Assembly (NCBI GenBank): GCA_022393335.1
Contig: JAJEKB010021087.1
Span: 1-64,000 of the forward strand
Source of the DNA: Macrotrachela quadricornifera
Taxonomy: Eukaryota; Rotifera; Eurotatoria; Philodinida; Philodinidae
Reading direction: 5' to 3'
Length of the DNA stretch: 64,000 bases
The position numbers and the translations under genes were made by a program. Below the pieces are notes generated by a model. It was given only the letters and a program-made list of their open reading frames with translations. It did not search any database and was not told the origin of the DNA. Below, piece after piece: positions 23,501 to 35,219 of this stretch (position 1 is its first letter; every line of letters begins with the position of its first letter).

Positions 23501-23664
23501 CAGCACCCACGCGAGCGGGAGGTTTAGGGGGATGTACACCCCCAAAAATCAAGACTTTTCAGCAAAAAAAGAAAACTTTGTCGATTTTTTACGTTTTTCC
23601 TAAAGACTTCTGTTGCAAATATCGCGGTACACTCCCCAAAGTCTGACCCTTCGCGCGCGCCCTG
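23501..23664. mobile_element. Possible non-autonomous hAT-like element
   Basis: 164 bp beginning CAGCACCCACGCGAG and ending CGCGCGCGCCCTG, whose inverted termini match imperfectly and continue into TTTAGGGGG / TTTGGGGAG words. Flanks ACCATGTA and ATCATATA match at 6 of 8 positions, which could be an eroded 8-bp target duplication. It is clearly richer in GC than its surroundings. Confidence 0.4.
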
Positions 23665-23756
23665 ATCATATAAAAAGCTTAAAGTACAATTTTATGAGAG
23701 GAAAATCTGTCATTAATTGTCTGTCATTAACGTACTAGTATGTACATCTGACACAT

Positions 23757-24014
23757 TCAAGGGGGAAAAAATGCGACTTCAGTACGGTGAAGTACGAGTG
23801 AAGTACGGTGAGGTACGAGTGAAGTACGGTGAGGTACGAGTGAAGTACGGTGAAGTGAGGGTGAAGTACAGTGAGGTACGAGTGAAGTACGGTGAAGTAC
23901 GAGTGAAGTACGGTGAGGTACGAGTGAAGTACGGTGAAGTACGTATGAAGTACGTACTTCACTTGTACTTCACCGTATTTCGAAGTACTGAAGTCGCGCT
24001 TTTTCCCCCTTGAA
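23757..24014. mobile_element. MITE-like element with TCAAGGGGG termini and 21-bp core repeats
   Basis: Termini TTCAAGGGGGAAAAA and TTTTTCCCCCTTGAA. The core (about 23774-23960) is eight or so tandem copies of a 21-bp unit built from GAAGTACGGTGAGGTACGAGT, followed by a short inverted return (ACTTGTACTTCACCGTA). The period is a multiple of three, so one frame reads as repeated EVRVKYG, but there is no sign of a real gene. Confidence 0.8.
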
Positions 24015-24059
24015 CCACATTACTGTTACTATTATTGAAATTTTAAAAAAACTAATAGG

Positions 24060-24400
24060 TAAAATGCTTATAACTTTTTAAAAAGATAGCTAGAGACCTG
24101 TAGTTTTTACCGTTCGAAAGAGGATTTCAGGAGACGCAAATTTATAAAAAAATAAAATGTTTCGTAATGTTTCCAAGGTTAACTTTATTATTATTATTCT
24201 TATTCTTTTCAAACAAATAGGAATAAGAAGAATGAGTATAACTTTTAAACGAACAAAAATGAAGAGATGCGGTTTTCTGCATTTGATAAAAAAGGTTGAG
24301 AAACGTAAACTTATGAAAAAATGAAAATATTACAAAGCCTTCCTAGGTCGTCTCTATCGAAGCAAAATCAAAATGTTAGGGAATTCTTTAAGAATAAAGA
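24060..24400. repeat. Possible diverged tandem duplication
   Basis: Two adjacent stretches of about 170 bp share the order AGAGA(C/T)(C/G)(T/C)G...TTTATAAAAAAAT-like...TTTCCAAGG / CTTCCTAGG. AT-rich and non-coding. Confidence 0.35.
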
Positions 24401-25550
24401 ACTTTTTTTCTGAAAGAATTAGCTATTTTTTGAGTTCTCCTTAACTATAATTTGTCTAGAAACGTTTCAAAAAACTCTTCGTTTTATATAGATTTGTGTC
24501 TTTTGATCTCTTTTTCAAACGATAAAAGCTGTAGGTCTTTAGCTACATTTGTTAAAAAATTATACGAATTTTTCCTAATGGCCTTCTTTACGATAGCTCT
24601 ATTATTCTTCGAAGAGGATAGAGCAAACTATTCCTATAGATACAAAAATCTGTTAAGATTCTCAGTGCTACTTCATCAAATAATATGATTCTGTTATCAA
24701 GTCTTTAAATGAGTCCGATTTTTGATAACCTTATTCCATGCAACTAGGAGATTTGTAATAGTTCCATTTTCTCCTGCATATATAATATAACTCACTTATT
24801 CTGAAAAAAGACTAATGTAGACCTTACTAGTGGATATAATAAGAACAGAGTGCTCAGCTGTTTGAATGCTTCTAAAAATAACTAATCATGAAATTTCTTC
24901 ATATTAACTAACCTAGTCAACAGAAATTAGCTCAGTTGGATCGTACTAAACTATCAAATGCCTTCTCTACAATCTATTACAGTCGGCTTTGCAAACGATA
25001 ATGACGTTTAGAAGCTGTAGAATGAAGATAAAACGAAAATGCACTAACATATATTATCGTTATGCTTCATTAGTTCTCTTTTCGCCCATAATATGTGTAT
25101 GCTTAATGCCCATCCATTTTAATACATAATACGTCATCTTTTACCATCCGTATTGGACGATACTTTCCGATTACAAAGGGCCTCTTCATTATTTGTTCCA
25201 ATTTCATTTCGTCCGCATTTATATTTCGTTGTATACTGAAAATGTGACCAATCTCTATAGTTAAGCTGAAAGTGTATGTTGAGTATATTTATCATTATCG
25301 ACCAAATCGTCACAATCAAAGAAAGATCCACGAAGAATGAATCTGAAAACACGTATGATTCTGGTCTTCGTACTAGAATCTAATGTGACCAAAGATTATT
25401 CATCCCCCATGAATAATCTTGGTGATAAAGATTAAAATTTACTTGATTATTTGAAAAGCACCTGTATAAGACAAACGAAAGCCATAGGTGTATGTCTATT
25501 TAATCATATCTGTTTGATATATTTATACTGACTAACGATAATTTAAGTAA

Positions 25551-25909
25551 TCAATGTGGTAAGCCAAAGTTCAGCTTGCAGTTGTGGAATATGTATGAAT
25601 GGCTTATACATTATTTGCCAAGATCACGTGACTCTTTCGAAGGATGTTATCATGCTTTTAATAATCGTGTGTCAATCAAACATTCCTTTATCACAAAACT
25701 TGCTAAATGTATCTCACATAAGCAAACTAGATGTGAGGTGAACGTCGAGCGAATTCGTGCAGGATAAGAATTAAAGAAAAAGAAGAAGGTTTAATGCGAA
25801 TCTGAATGTACGATTGAAAAGAATCGTGTCAACCTGCCATATCAACAGCATAGAGGAATATTTAAGTGATGCAGCTATGAACTTGAATACATGCACTTGG
25901 ATTGATTAA
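25551..25909 (+). pseudogene. MULE-type transposase C-terminal fragment
   Basis: Reads LQLWNMYEWLIHYLPRSRDS, then FEGCYHAFNNRVSIKHSF and CEVNVERIRAG before a stop at 25765-25767; after a shift of frame it continues RRFNANLNVRLKRIVST and SIEEYLSDAAMNL to 25909. The W-(N/S)-x-Y...N(S/N)xEGxHxAFN pattern and the RIRAG segment are typical of the end of metazoan Mutator-like (MULE) transposases. The N-terminal catalytic part was not found nearby, so it is a broken fragment. Family assignment is from memory of the motif pattern. Confidence 0.6.
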
Positions 25910-26370
25910 ATAAACTTCATTATATGCTGTTTTTTTTAAATAAAAATGCATAGTCATAATTTAGGGCAAAATATAATTCGAGTAAATAGTAATTGAAACG
26001 AGTTGTAAGTAGACGGATTATAAATGGGATGAATTGTATGGAACAAAAAGTAAGAGGAAGATTGAAAAGACAGCAACGATGTGTGGGGATATCGTATATT
26101 TAGCATGGCATTTTGATTATTGTCATTTGTTCTCGTGAGTACATGCTAGATGATAACATTTACATTGACATAAAAAATAGCGGGGATGTGTGAAGAGTAC
26201 GTCAATTGTACCGTTAAGAGAAAAGAAATCGGAAAATTAGATTTCATAATAAAACAACACTAACGGTTGCATTTAATGGAACGATATTGAACATGGATAA
26301 AACTAGTATTTTTCCAACGTTTCGTCGCGCTATACCAGAGATACTATTTACATGTGTCAAACACTCTTAG

Positions 26371-26988
26371 AAGGGAACCTCTCTAGGTGCTCCGCTCCAA
26401 ATTTGTTCGCTCGTATGTCATTCGATAGTGGACATTGACTAGAGAAAAAGCCTAAAAGAATTTCAGTCGACGGATCTTCCTTCAAAAGTTATGGCCGTTT
26501 TACTGAATTTCTCGAGTTATACCTAGACATTTACCAAAAAATGAAATTACGGAATTTCGACCTGAAAATTTGGCTACAGATAAGTCTAATGACCCCTGCA
26601 ATATCTAATGATTTTAGCCAAAAAGAATGTTCCCTGCTTGACATATTGGTTTTTCAAGAAATAGTGACTTGTCTTAGGTAGGTTACGCAATCAAGTTCAC
26701 TTGGAAACTCAATATCTCAAGGAAGGAACATTCTTTTTGCCTGAAACTTTTAGGATATTTTCGGGACGATCAGACCTATATATGAGCAAATTTCAGGTCG
26801 AAATTCCTTAATTTGAATTTTTGGTAAATGCATGAAAATAGCCCGAAAATTCAGTAAAATGGTGATGAGTTTTGAAGGAAGAGCTGTCGGAGGAAATCCT
26901 TTTAGACTTTTTGCCTACTCTTGACGTACACTGTCGAATAATGTATGAGGGAACGATATTGGAGCGGGGCATCTGAGGGTGTTACCTT
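26371..26988. mobile_element. Foldback element (0.62 kb)
   Basis: Arm 26371-26645 is an inverted copy of 26713-26988, spacer about 67 bp. Termini AAGGGAACCTCTCTAGG and GAGGGTGTTACCTT are moderately diverged, inner ends GAATGTTCC/GGAACATTC more conserved. No internal gene. Confidence 0.75.
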
Positions 26989-27310
26989 GTTATTGTAGAA
27001 TTGCTCTCATTAAGTCATTGAACACTTTGTTAGTAAAAATGAATGTTCCTTTACATGTAAAAGGATCTTGCTCAATTTTTTGGAATGTTATTCTATTTTT
27101 TGAATTGAAAAAAGAGCTAAATTTTCGTGGGAAACAGTCAACTTTTCATTGAGTTATAGCACTCACAATATTTAAAAATTCGACTTACATTTAGTGTAAA
27201 TACTTTTTCTTTGATATTTCGTTCAAATTTTTTGTATCGACGAAGTGTATAAAACAAATGTCTTTTAGTTGTCTAAATATTTTATGCTTTTCTGCCTTTC
27301 ATATTCGATC

Positions 27311-30300
27311 AAAGAACGGATAACGTTTTCCTTTGGTTTCGGCCTGCATAGAAAACATCATTAGTTCTTCATGAGACTTTCAGTAATTATATGGCTCATA
27401 GTTAGTAGTCACTCCTATAAATTTCAGCTTGATCATTTAAGCTTTTGCCTTACTGTGGATGTTTGTCAGATGAACCCCCAAAGGACCTATATTAGTGACC
27501 TTATGTAGCTTGGATCTCTATTATGTGGTTCAGAACGAAAACCATTTTTTCAACATCAATACCATTTATTAAGAGCTTTAAAAGTGCCCGAGTAAGTGCC
27601 TGCAACAAATCTATCTTCAGTGTTTTATGAAATACATACCATCTGAGAGATGCCTTATAGTATTATATAGAGAACTTTGTATACCTTCGATCTCCACTGT
27701 ATGGTTCAGAATCTGTACCATTTTTTTGAGCATGAATAATAAACATCAAGATCTACGAAACTAGCGCAATATGTGACTGCAAAACAACAGCACCGTGAAC
27801 ATCGCGTAGACTATATTACTTAATGGAGACTTTATTTTAAAAAAAGTGGAAGATACTAACATAATATACTTAGGATTTACTCACGAGTTGAATTAAGAAT
27901 GTGATAAGTAATATTTCAAAGCTCTATTGAGATGACTTATAATACAGGGAAGTGGCGTGCGGAAAGTATAAGAAAATTTTTATGTAGCATTTTTGAATAA
28001 AGAAACGGCACAACTAAATATTTGCGTGCTTCTATGAAAACGAAAAAAAGCGAAAAACAAATACTTTTCACTGATTAACGCTGAAGACGATTGCAATAAA
28101 TGCGTGCTGCCTTTTCCCCATTAATATATGTGTGTGTATTTGGGTTTTGTTTTTTTCTTTCTTCAAATGAGTCATAGATTTTTTTCGTTCTGATGCATCA
28201 TATATATGCCCTTTATCTTTTCTCTTCGCTTGTATGTTTTAGTTCTCTTTTATTACTGTGATCTTTGTTTTTCTCTTTTCGTTGTACGTTGAAAATACTC
28301 AATTCACTTCCATTAATATCGATTTATTGAGGCGCTGACAACTATCATACGAATTACTTAGATAAAAATGGTTATTGAATGTGTTTGTTGTGATACTCGT
28401 ATTGATTCGAAGAATTATCGTCCATTTCGTGGTATAACGATGCGCCTGTTTGTTTCAGCTCAAACAAATTTGTGTTTGTCAGAGTCTGAATCCATGTGTA
28501 ATGTTTGTCGAATATCTTATTTAAAATGGCGTAATAATACTGAATTTATTAGCGTGTTAAACCGTCTTGAAGAAAAAGAACCGAACGAATCTATAATGGA
28601 CATCGATGATAAAGTAAGATTATCTGGTTATATATGTATCATTACATTTCGATTATTTGTTTAGAATGATGATGAGAACAATGAATGTGTAACAGCAGCG
28701 CCATTAAATGATCCGATTGGCTTAAATGTTATAACTGTACCATCGAATATTAGTGTTTCATCTCATCAGTATGTTTTTGATAGGAGCAGTTAATATAAAT
28801 AGGATACTTTGGTATTGTAGTCGTTATGTAGTTTATCGAGAGAATATGATTTCAACACGTATTGTTTCTGATAACGATCGAGTTCTTCTATTCATGCAAA
28901 GCAATATTTTTATTCCAAAAAGTAATCGATGTTGTTCAGATCATGTTGTTGATGAACGTTTAATTAATGATGATTTAAATAAAATTCGCCCTCGCGACAT
29001 GATGCAAACATCTTTCTCTTCCACCGACATATTAATATGGCTGGACAAATTTCGAAATCAATTTAACTCAATTCGATATTTTGACTTTGATCCCCCTTTC
29101 TCAATGGCAGAATCTGATTGGTACAATTTAACTGGGCTTTCAAAAGCACATTTTGAGCACCTAATCACATTACTGACCGATTCTAACATTAAAAATTCAT
29201 CTAATCATTCATTTCGTAATGTAGTTGGACTTTTCGTAACAAAACTTAGGTTAGGAATTAGGAACAAAGCTCTTACTACCATTTTTCAACTGCCAAAATT
29301 TCAATCTGTTTCTCGTACTCTTGCTGCTGTATGTCAAGCTATGTTAACGCGCTTCGTGCCTTACTATCTTGGTTTTGATCATATTTCTCGTCCGGAAGTG
29401 ATTGACAATCATTCTTCTCCACTTGCTACTTACTTATTAACTGACAAACCAAATACAGTTGTACTCGTGATGGACGACACATACTTGTATATATGAGTAC
29501 GTAATGCATTAACTATTTTATGGCACAGATCTGAGCAGTTCAGTATGAGAAATCAAAATCATGGCTATCGTTATGTGTTTCTAGCTGCTATAACCAAAGA
29601 TCAGAAGTTAATCCTCATCCAACGTAAATTCATATGATAGGACCAAACTCATTTTGACCAAACTTGTAAATATATGTTATATATATCGTAGTGGAAGACT
29701 ACAAAAACTGTGATGATCTGATATCCTGAGTTTTTCTTTTTTATCGTAGAGAAACGCTTTGAAACTTGTTTATTTCTTAAAATACTAAATAAGGTAGATA
29801 AATACTTGAAAAGGTGTAACTTTCTTAAAAGAAACATCATCTTATTCTCTATAGGTCATTTTTTTCAATGTTCGAAGAGCGTAAAACATCGATTTTTGTA
29901 GTTGGTGATGGATAAGTTAGTTGCATTTTTAGAAGAGTCGGAATAATTAATTACAACGACGAATATACAATATTCACAAGCATCGATCTCTTGTTAAACC
30001 ACTATTGACTACTATAACCGCGGGTTATACTATAGCAGCATATGGACCTTATCTATCAGACAATTTAAATAATGATTCAGCTATACAAAAAGATATTCTA
30101 ATTAAAAACAAAGATGGCTTTTTGAATTGGATTGCTGAAGATGATCTAGTTATCGTTCATCAGAGTTTTAAAGATAGTGCCGAGATGATGCAAGCACTAG
30201 GTCTTGATGTATGTATACAGAATTTTTTAAATAGTCGGCATCGATTCAATACACTTGAGTCAAATCGATCACACTTTATTAGTAAGATTCGTTGGGTTAT

Positions 30301-32246
30301 TGAATCGGTAAATGGTCGTGTGAAGCATCTCAAATGGCTAAATCAGACCATTCAAAATACAACAATCCCGCAAATACGTGACTATCTTCAAATTGTCTGT
30401 GCTTTAGTTAATGCTTATCGTGCTCCGATAATTTGTTCATTTTCTAATTATGATCAAATTGCTACTAAAGTGTTGGCGCATCTTCATGAACCGAACTTAC
30501 TTCGCACACGTCTTAATAATGAAGTTCTCCGATGGTCGAAAGATGATGCTTCAAATCTTGTTGATTTTCCTAGTCTTACAATTGATCAAATTCGCTTAAT
30601 CATTGTTGGTATGTATCAGAAATACCTGTCCTCTGGATATCTCTTAACTATTTTGCTTCTACTATTGATCTCAAAACGAAAAAAACCCTCTTTATAAAAT
30701 ATTATAATCTTTATCTTACAAACGAAAAGAAACAGAATAAACACTCTTGGAATAGTTAAGCAAAGAAAATACCATTTTGATTCTCGAAGAATAACTGTTT
30801 CTCTTAACTTTACCTAGAAGGCAAACTATAGATTTATAATTTCACAGGATCCTTTAGCAAACAATGTACTTGGAAAAAAACTTTAACTTAAGAGTCAGTT
30901 CTTTCCATGAAAGTTTTTTTCGGTATCAAAAATTAGTACTGATGGTACGCATTAACTAGTATAGGAACTTCGTGTCTACATAGGCATTATATTGGCACAA
31001 ATTATTTGAGATATCTTGATATCTGTAAGTAAAGCTTTCCACTGATATTTTCTTATCATTTTTTAAGGCATATTTCGATTGAAGCAAGCACGAGCGTATT
31101 CAGAAGAACATTGTTCAACTACAGATTTGTAGAGGAAAATCAGGCAGATTTTCTTCTACAAATTTGCAATACCAACGGTCAAATTATACGAATTCGCTTC
31201 TGATCTTATCGTAGCAATGCAAAATCATATTATACTTATATTTAGTTTTCCAGAGAAGAAATTCTGAACAGCTGCTGCAATTGTCCAATTGGTGACAGAT
31301 AAGTTAGTGTATGTTCATATCGTGCAGCTGCAATATGGTTCTTAGCATATCAGCGTCATTAAAATGATAATTCAAGAAATCAACCATCCAGCTCAAACTT
31401 GCGTTTACTTGATGATATTGAATTGATAGATGATTTTGTTAACTCATCCGATGAAGATGATCTTTTATATACACTTTCATGAACAACAATGAATAAGCGA
31501 ATTAAAAACTCCTAATATCTTTCACGGACACCATAATTGACAAATAAAGACATGGAGGGTTGTAGTGTATTAATCATATCTGATTTTTGACGACTCAAAT
31601 GTCCACCTAGTAGGAGGCATACATCTGAACGGCAGTACGTGTAGAGATACCCACTATTAACACTGAGAAAACAGCTTCGTTATAGGAAAACCCAATCAAA
31701 ATACTGATGAGTATTTCGTCAAAAGTCTACGTTATATCACCCTAAAATAAAGTTCAAATCAGATATACTGTATTTGAACTACAATAAAATAAAAGCAAAA
31801 CTCTAGAAAAATTCTCATGAAATATCTACTCAGGAAATTATTCACTTCCCTCCGAAATAATGGACATCATAGATATCGGATGCCACTTCTCCTATCCTCC
31901 AGCCTCAAGATAGATGATACGCTATAGGAAAAGATTATGAGACAGCTTTTTTCAGCACTTATTTGGGTAATTTCCAAGCTCTTAAGAAATAGTATTCATG
32001 TTTGAAAAAATGGCTTTCGTTCTGAACCATCTAATGGAGATCCAAGGTACACAAGATCACTAATATAGGTCATTTGGGGATTCATCTGACGAACACCCAA
32101 AGTAAGGCAAAAGCTTAAATGATCAAGCTGAAATTTATAGGAGTCACTACTGACTATAAGCCCTATAATTACTGAAAGTCTCATGAAGAACTGATGATGT
32201 TTTCTATGCAGGCCAAAAACAAACGAAAACGTTCCCCGTCCTTTTC
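27311..32246 (+). mobile_element. Harbinger-like DNA transposon with about 300-bp inverted termini
   Basis: Left end 27311-27630 is an inverted, diverged copy of right end 31925-32246; for example left GGCCTGCATAGAAAACATCA pairs with right TGATGTTTTCTATGCAGGCC. A second degenerate copy of part of the left terminus (about 27680-27760) makes it locally tandem. The interior holds an intron-containing transposase gene of the DDE_Tnp_4 type. The termini are eroded, so no clear target duplication is visible. Confidence 0.75.
28368..30697 (+). pseudogene. DDE_Tnp_4 (PIF/Harbinger, ISL2EU-like) transposase, inactive
   Basis: Exon 1 (28368-28613) encodes a cysteine-rich N terminus (CVCC...CNVC, likely zinc-binding). 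Exon 2 (28665-28768) and exon 3 (from 28803) follow introns of 51 and 34 nt. Exon 3 carries IFIPKSNRCCSDHV, a helical block, the TKLRLGIRNKALTTIFQLP region and the first catalytic aspartate in VLVMDDTYLYI, then a stop at 29494-29496. After about 350 nt of poorly matching sequence, 30005-30697 continues with AGYTIAAYGPYLSDNLNNDS and KIRWVIESVNGR. The second catalytic aspartate, expected in VVD(R)GF(R)D, is histidine (VIVHQSFKD). Stop plus lost active residue mean no activity. Confidence 0.75.
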
Positions 32247-32249
32247 ATT

Positions 32250-33150
32250 TTATTTCGGTTTTGCAGAAAATCGAGTTCGCGAAGAAAAAACTGGAGATTC
32301 ACCTTCGTTTCTCCGTCAAAGTACGTTCGATTCAAGTGAAACTTCCTTCTATTGGTAGGAAAAAGTGTTTCCAAAGACTACTTTTTTTTGTTTCAAAAAC
32401 ATAATGTACTGTTGGTTTTTGGCAAGGTTTCAAAAAAACGGCGATATTTTCAAAAATCATGGATTTTTGGAGGTGCTCTCACACTTCTGATGATTTTATT
32501 TTGAGTAGAAGGAGATAAAGGGAAACAAAAAAAAGTAGTCCCTTCAAAGAGTGCCTAGTATTTGTAAAAAAATTTTCAGGCGTACCTGACGCACTATGGC
32601 AGAAAAAGGGGGGCGACAAGGGAGCGACTTTTTTTTAGCCCTTAGGCCCTTGATATCTTCTGTCACGCAAGATTTCGGAATCTTGAGTCTATGGTAACTT
32701 TTGCTCTACTAACCAAGATCTGCGAGTCCTGAAAGTTAGAAAATTTTCTGATGCGCCGTTCTCGAAAAGTGTCGGAAAGCGGGTTGGTAGCCTTGAATAA
32801 TACTATTTTTCACCTTGTAGCTGCTGTCAATAATTATGAGTAGTCGCATCTTTACTTTGTTCTTTAATTGTAATGGTCAAACCATTGAAATTACGAGATT
32901 GGCTACGACCAGTTTCCAACTAGCGATCTTATACATGCAGAAACAAAAACTTATCCAAAACAGTTTGGATCATTTTGTAACTGTTTACAAAGTTTTCTGA
33001 TTTCAAAATTTCATTCTACTTAACATCGGAAATAATCATAAGAAAAGGTAAGCAAAGACAAAGTTTTCTCATAACCTTCATGGCGTATAGAAAATGAGAC
33101 AAGTATCTTTTGAAGCAAATAGGAATTCCTTAACATAGATTAAGTAGTTA
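32250..33150. other. Region between Harbinger-like element and KS exon
   Basis: No KS continuation exon found. Sequence around 32270-32350 (GAAAATCGAGTTCG...GGAGATTCACC) resembles 49260-49330, suggesting another low-copy repeat. Confidence 0.4.
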
Positions 33151-33151
33151 C

Positions 33152-33924
33152 CTTTTGTGTGTCCGTTACTATAAGTGCTGAAGGATCTGGATCTACCATC
33201 AACTGAGATAATAGGAAGTTGCGAAGCAAATGAGTATGTTCCTGGAGTGTAATAGAGATTTGCTCTACCTACAACAGCCAAATCAGCTTCATCAAAGCAT
33301 AGTGATTGAACCACCAGCTGAACAGTGTGCATAGACGAAGAACCAGCAGTGTCAAGCGTAATATTCGGGCCATTTAGATCATAATGATAAGAAAGTTGTG
33401 AAGCAGCATTATACGTGTCAACAGGTGGCCCAACAGGCCCTAGTTGACTTTCAAAATCTAGTCGATACACATTTGCGTGATGTCTGAATGTATACCCTCC
33501 AACGTATACAGATGTTCGAGACCCACTAACGGAGTCTATTGTATAGCCAGCATCTTCTAGCAGATGCATAAATTTCTCAAGGAGAATCCGATGAGTACGA
33601 TCTACGGATAAAGCTTTACCATCGCTGATATCAAAATAAGTGGGATCAAATTTTTCAATTAGCGTGTCTGAGAGGAAGTAACCACGACGAACAAACCGTT
33701 TTCCTTGTCGACATTTAAAATAACAGATATAGATGATTCTAAATCAAATCGACTTTTCGGAATAGGACCACCCACATCATTTCCTTGTGAAAATACATGC
33801 CATAAAGATCTCGGTGAACTGATACCACCTCCATATTCATACGCAATTCCAATAAGAGTAATAGGTTCACGATTTACATGTATTGACTCAAAGAGCATAG
33901 CTTTTTCTTGAATTGAGCAAAAAT
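33152..33924 (-). pseudogene. Polyketide synthase ketosynthase domain, frameshifted and lacking the active cysteine
   Basis: One exon between acceptor TTATTCAG (upstream side) and donor AAAG|GTAACT. It covers most of a type I KS domain: EPITLIGIAYEYGGGISSP, KSRFDLESS, FVRRGYFL, a degenerate VDRTHRILLEKF (normally DPQQRLLLE), LLEDAGYTIDS, RTSVYVGGY, then LDTAGSSSM and SVDGRSRSFSTYSNGHTKG. In place of DTACSSS it has DTAGSSS, so the thioester-forming cysteine is glycine. One base is missing near 33695 between the codons for KEN and FVRRG, shifting the frame. The following KS part (with the two histidines) was not found down to 22.5 kb. Most likely a relic of a PKS or PKS-NRPS; a non-elongating KS is possible if the frameshift is an assembly error. 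Confidence 0.78.
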
Positions 33925-34824
33925 CTGAATAAATATATGTTTTTAGAAATAAAAAGTCTTACTCTTGTGATATTAAAAATATTCTTTTAATTAAACACTA
34001 ACTACTTGAAATCATCATACTCTTCCAACAATATAATACTTGAATACAAAATATTCGTAAAAAGAAACTGAATAAATAAATCGTGATACGCGCTTTTATC
34101 ATGTCTTTCACGGATCAATTCGTGATCGTTGATCCGTAAGCGTGCATCCTTATCGTAGTATTGGTATCACAATAAATTCTACAGATGCGAAGATGTCAAT
34201 GCTGTACATAACAAAATATTTATTACTTTAAACTCCGAGTTGATTCTTCTATGTGAACGACGTTTCTGATGTATAAAATTGAGAACCTTCAAACTGTTGC
34301 CTTCATTATCAAAAGATCAAGAAAAAATAGCTCAAAAATCGTAAAAAACATGAAAGCTTTGAAGAGACGAGAATCCAGCCTGCATAAAAATAGAATTACA
34401 AGAAATTTCTTCAACTACTGCAACTATCAACTTAATATTTTTTGTTGATGTAGTTGGTACTAATGATGGCTGACTGCATTTATCTAGCCTCCATTACTTA
34501 CAAGATTTTGAAGGCAAAGTTTATCCTCTCACAAACTGTCAATTAGAGAAATCACAACAGTTCTTTCCTTGTAATCCTTTCATGCCATCAAAATCGCGTA
34601 AAAATCGATAATTTTATTTCGATTTAATTGCTTAAACTGGTGTTTCTTACCAATTTTCTTCAGAATTTCAAAGAAAATCGCAACTATTTAAATTATTTGC
34701 AGTAACTAGAACTGATCATAATATATCTATTTACGACTACGAGCATGTCTCAACTTATATAGAGTTGTTGTTCACAATTTTGTTCATTGAAGTTTCTGAT
34801 GAATGCGGATAGGTACCTTGCTTA

Positions 34825-35215
34825 TTCGAGTTTGGTAGGTAGGCACTAGTCCAATAAAGTCTATGTTAAAGATGAATGATTTTTGATAACTAAAATCCCC
34901 AATCCTTAGCAGTCCTTCAGATCGTTTATAGTCAATTTTGCTCGGACAAACTAATACTACAGTCGATATTTATAGAACTAAACGTTAATAAAAAAAAAGG
35001 AGTGATCAAAAGTCGCATTTTTTCGGTTGTTTTACCAGTTCTCACCTCTCGCATCCTTTTTTTCTTATCTTCTAGTTCTGTAAGGTTCGACCGTAGTATT
35101 GGGTCACCTAATCAAAATTGACTAAAAAATATTTGAAGCACTGGTAAGGACTGGGGTTTTTCAATATCTGAAATAATTCATCTTTGACATAGACTTTATA
35201 GAAGTAGTGCATACC
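34825..35215. repeat. Inverted repeat (about 0.4 kb)
   Basis: Left part (TAGGCACTAGTCCAATAAAGTC...) mirrors right part (...GACTTTATAGAAGTAGTGCATACC), with shared inner blocks CAATTTTG and CTAATACTAC/CGTAGTATTG. Moderately diverged arms, no coding sequence. Confidence 0.6.
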
Positions 35216-35219
35216 TAAT

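Noticed and set aside
23774..23960. CRISPR array
   Set aside because: The repeats are contiguous without unique spacers and the window is eukaryotic.
23717..24013. 98-codon frame with repeated EVRVKYG
   Set aside because: Produced by the 21-bp repeat of the MITE core; the opposite strand is equally open and there is no supporting gene context.
22463..33924. KS and NRPS as one hybrid PKS-NRPS gene
   Set aside because: No connecting KS, acyltransferase or carrier exons were found in the 10.7 kb between, and the NRPS has a plausible start at 22462. The possible acceptor TTCAAG before that start leaves it open but unsupported.
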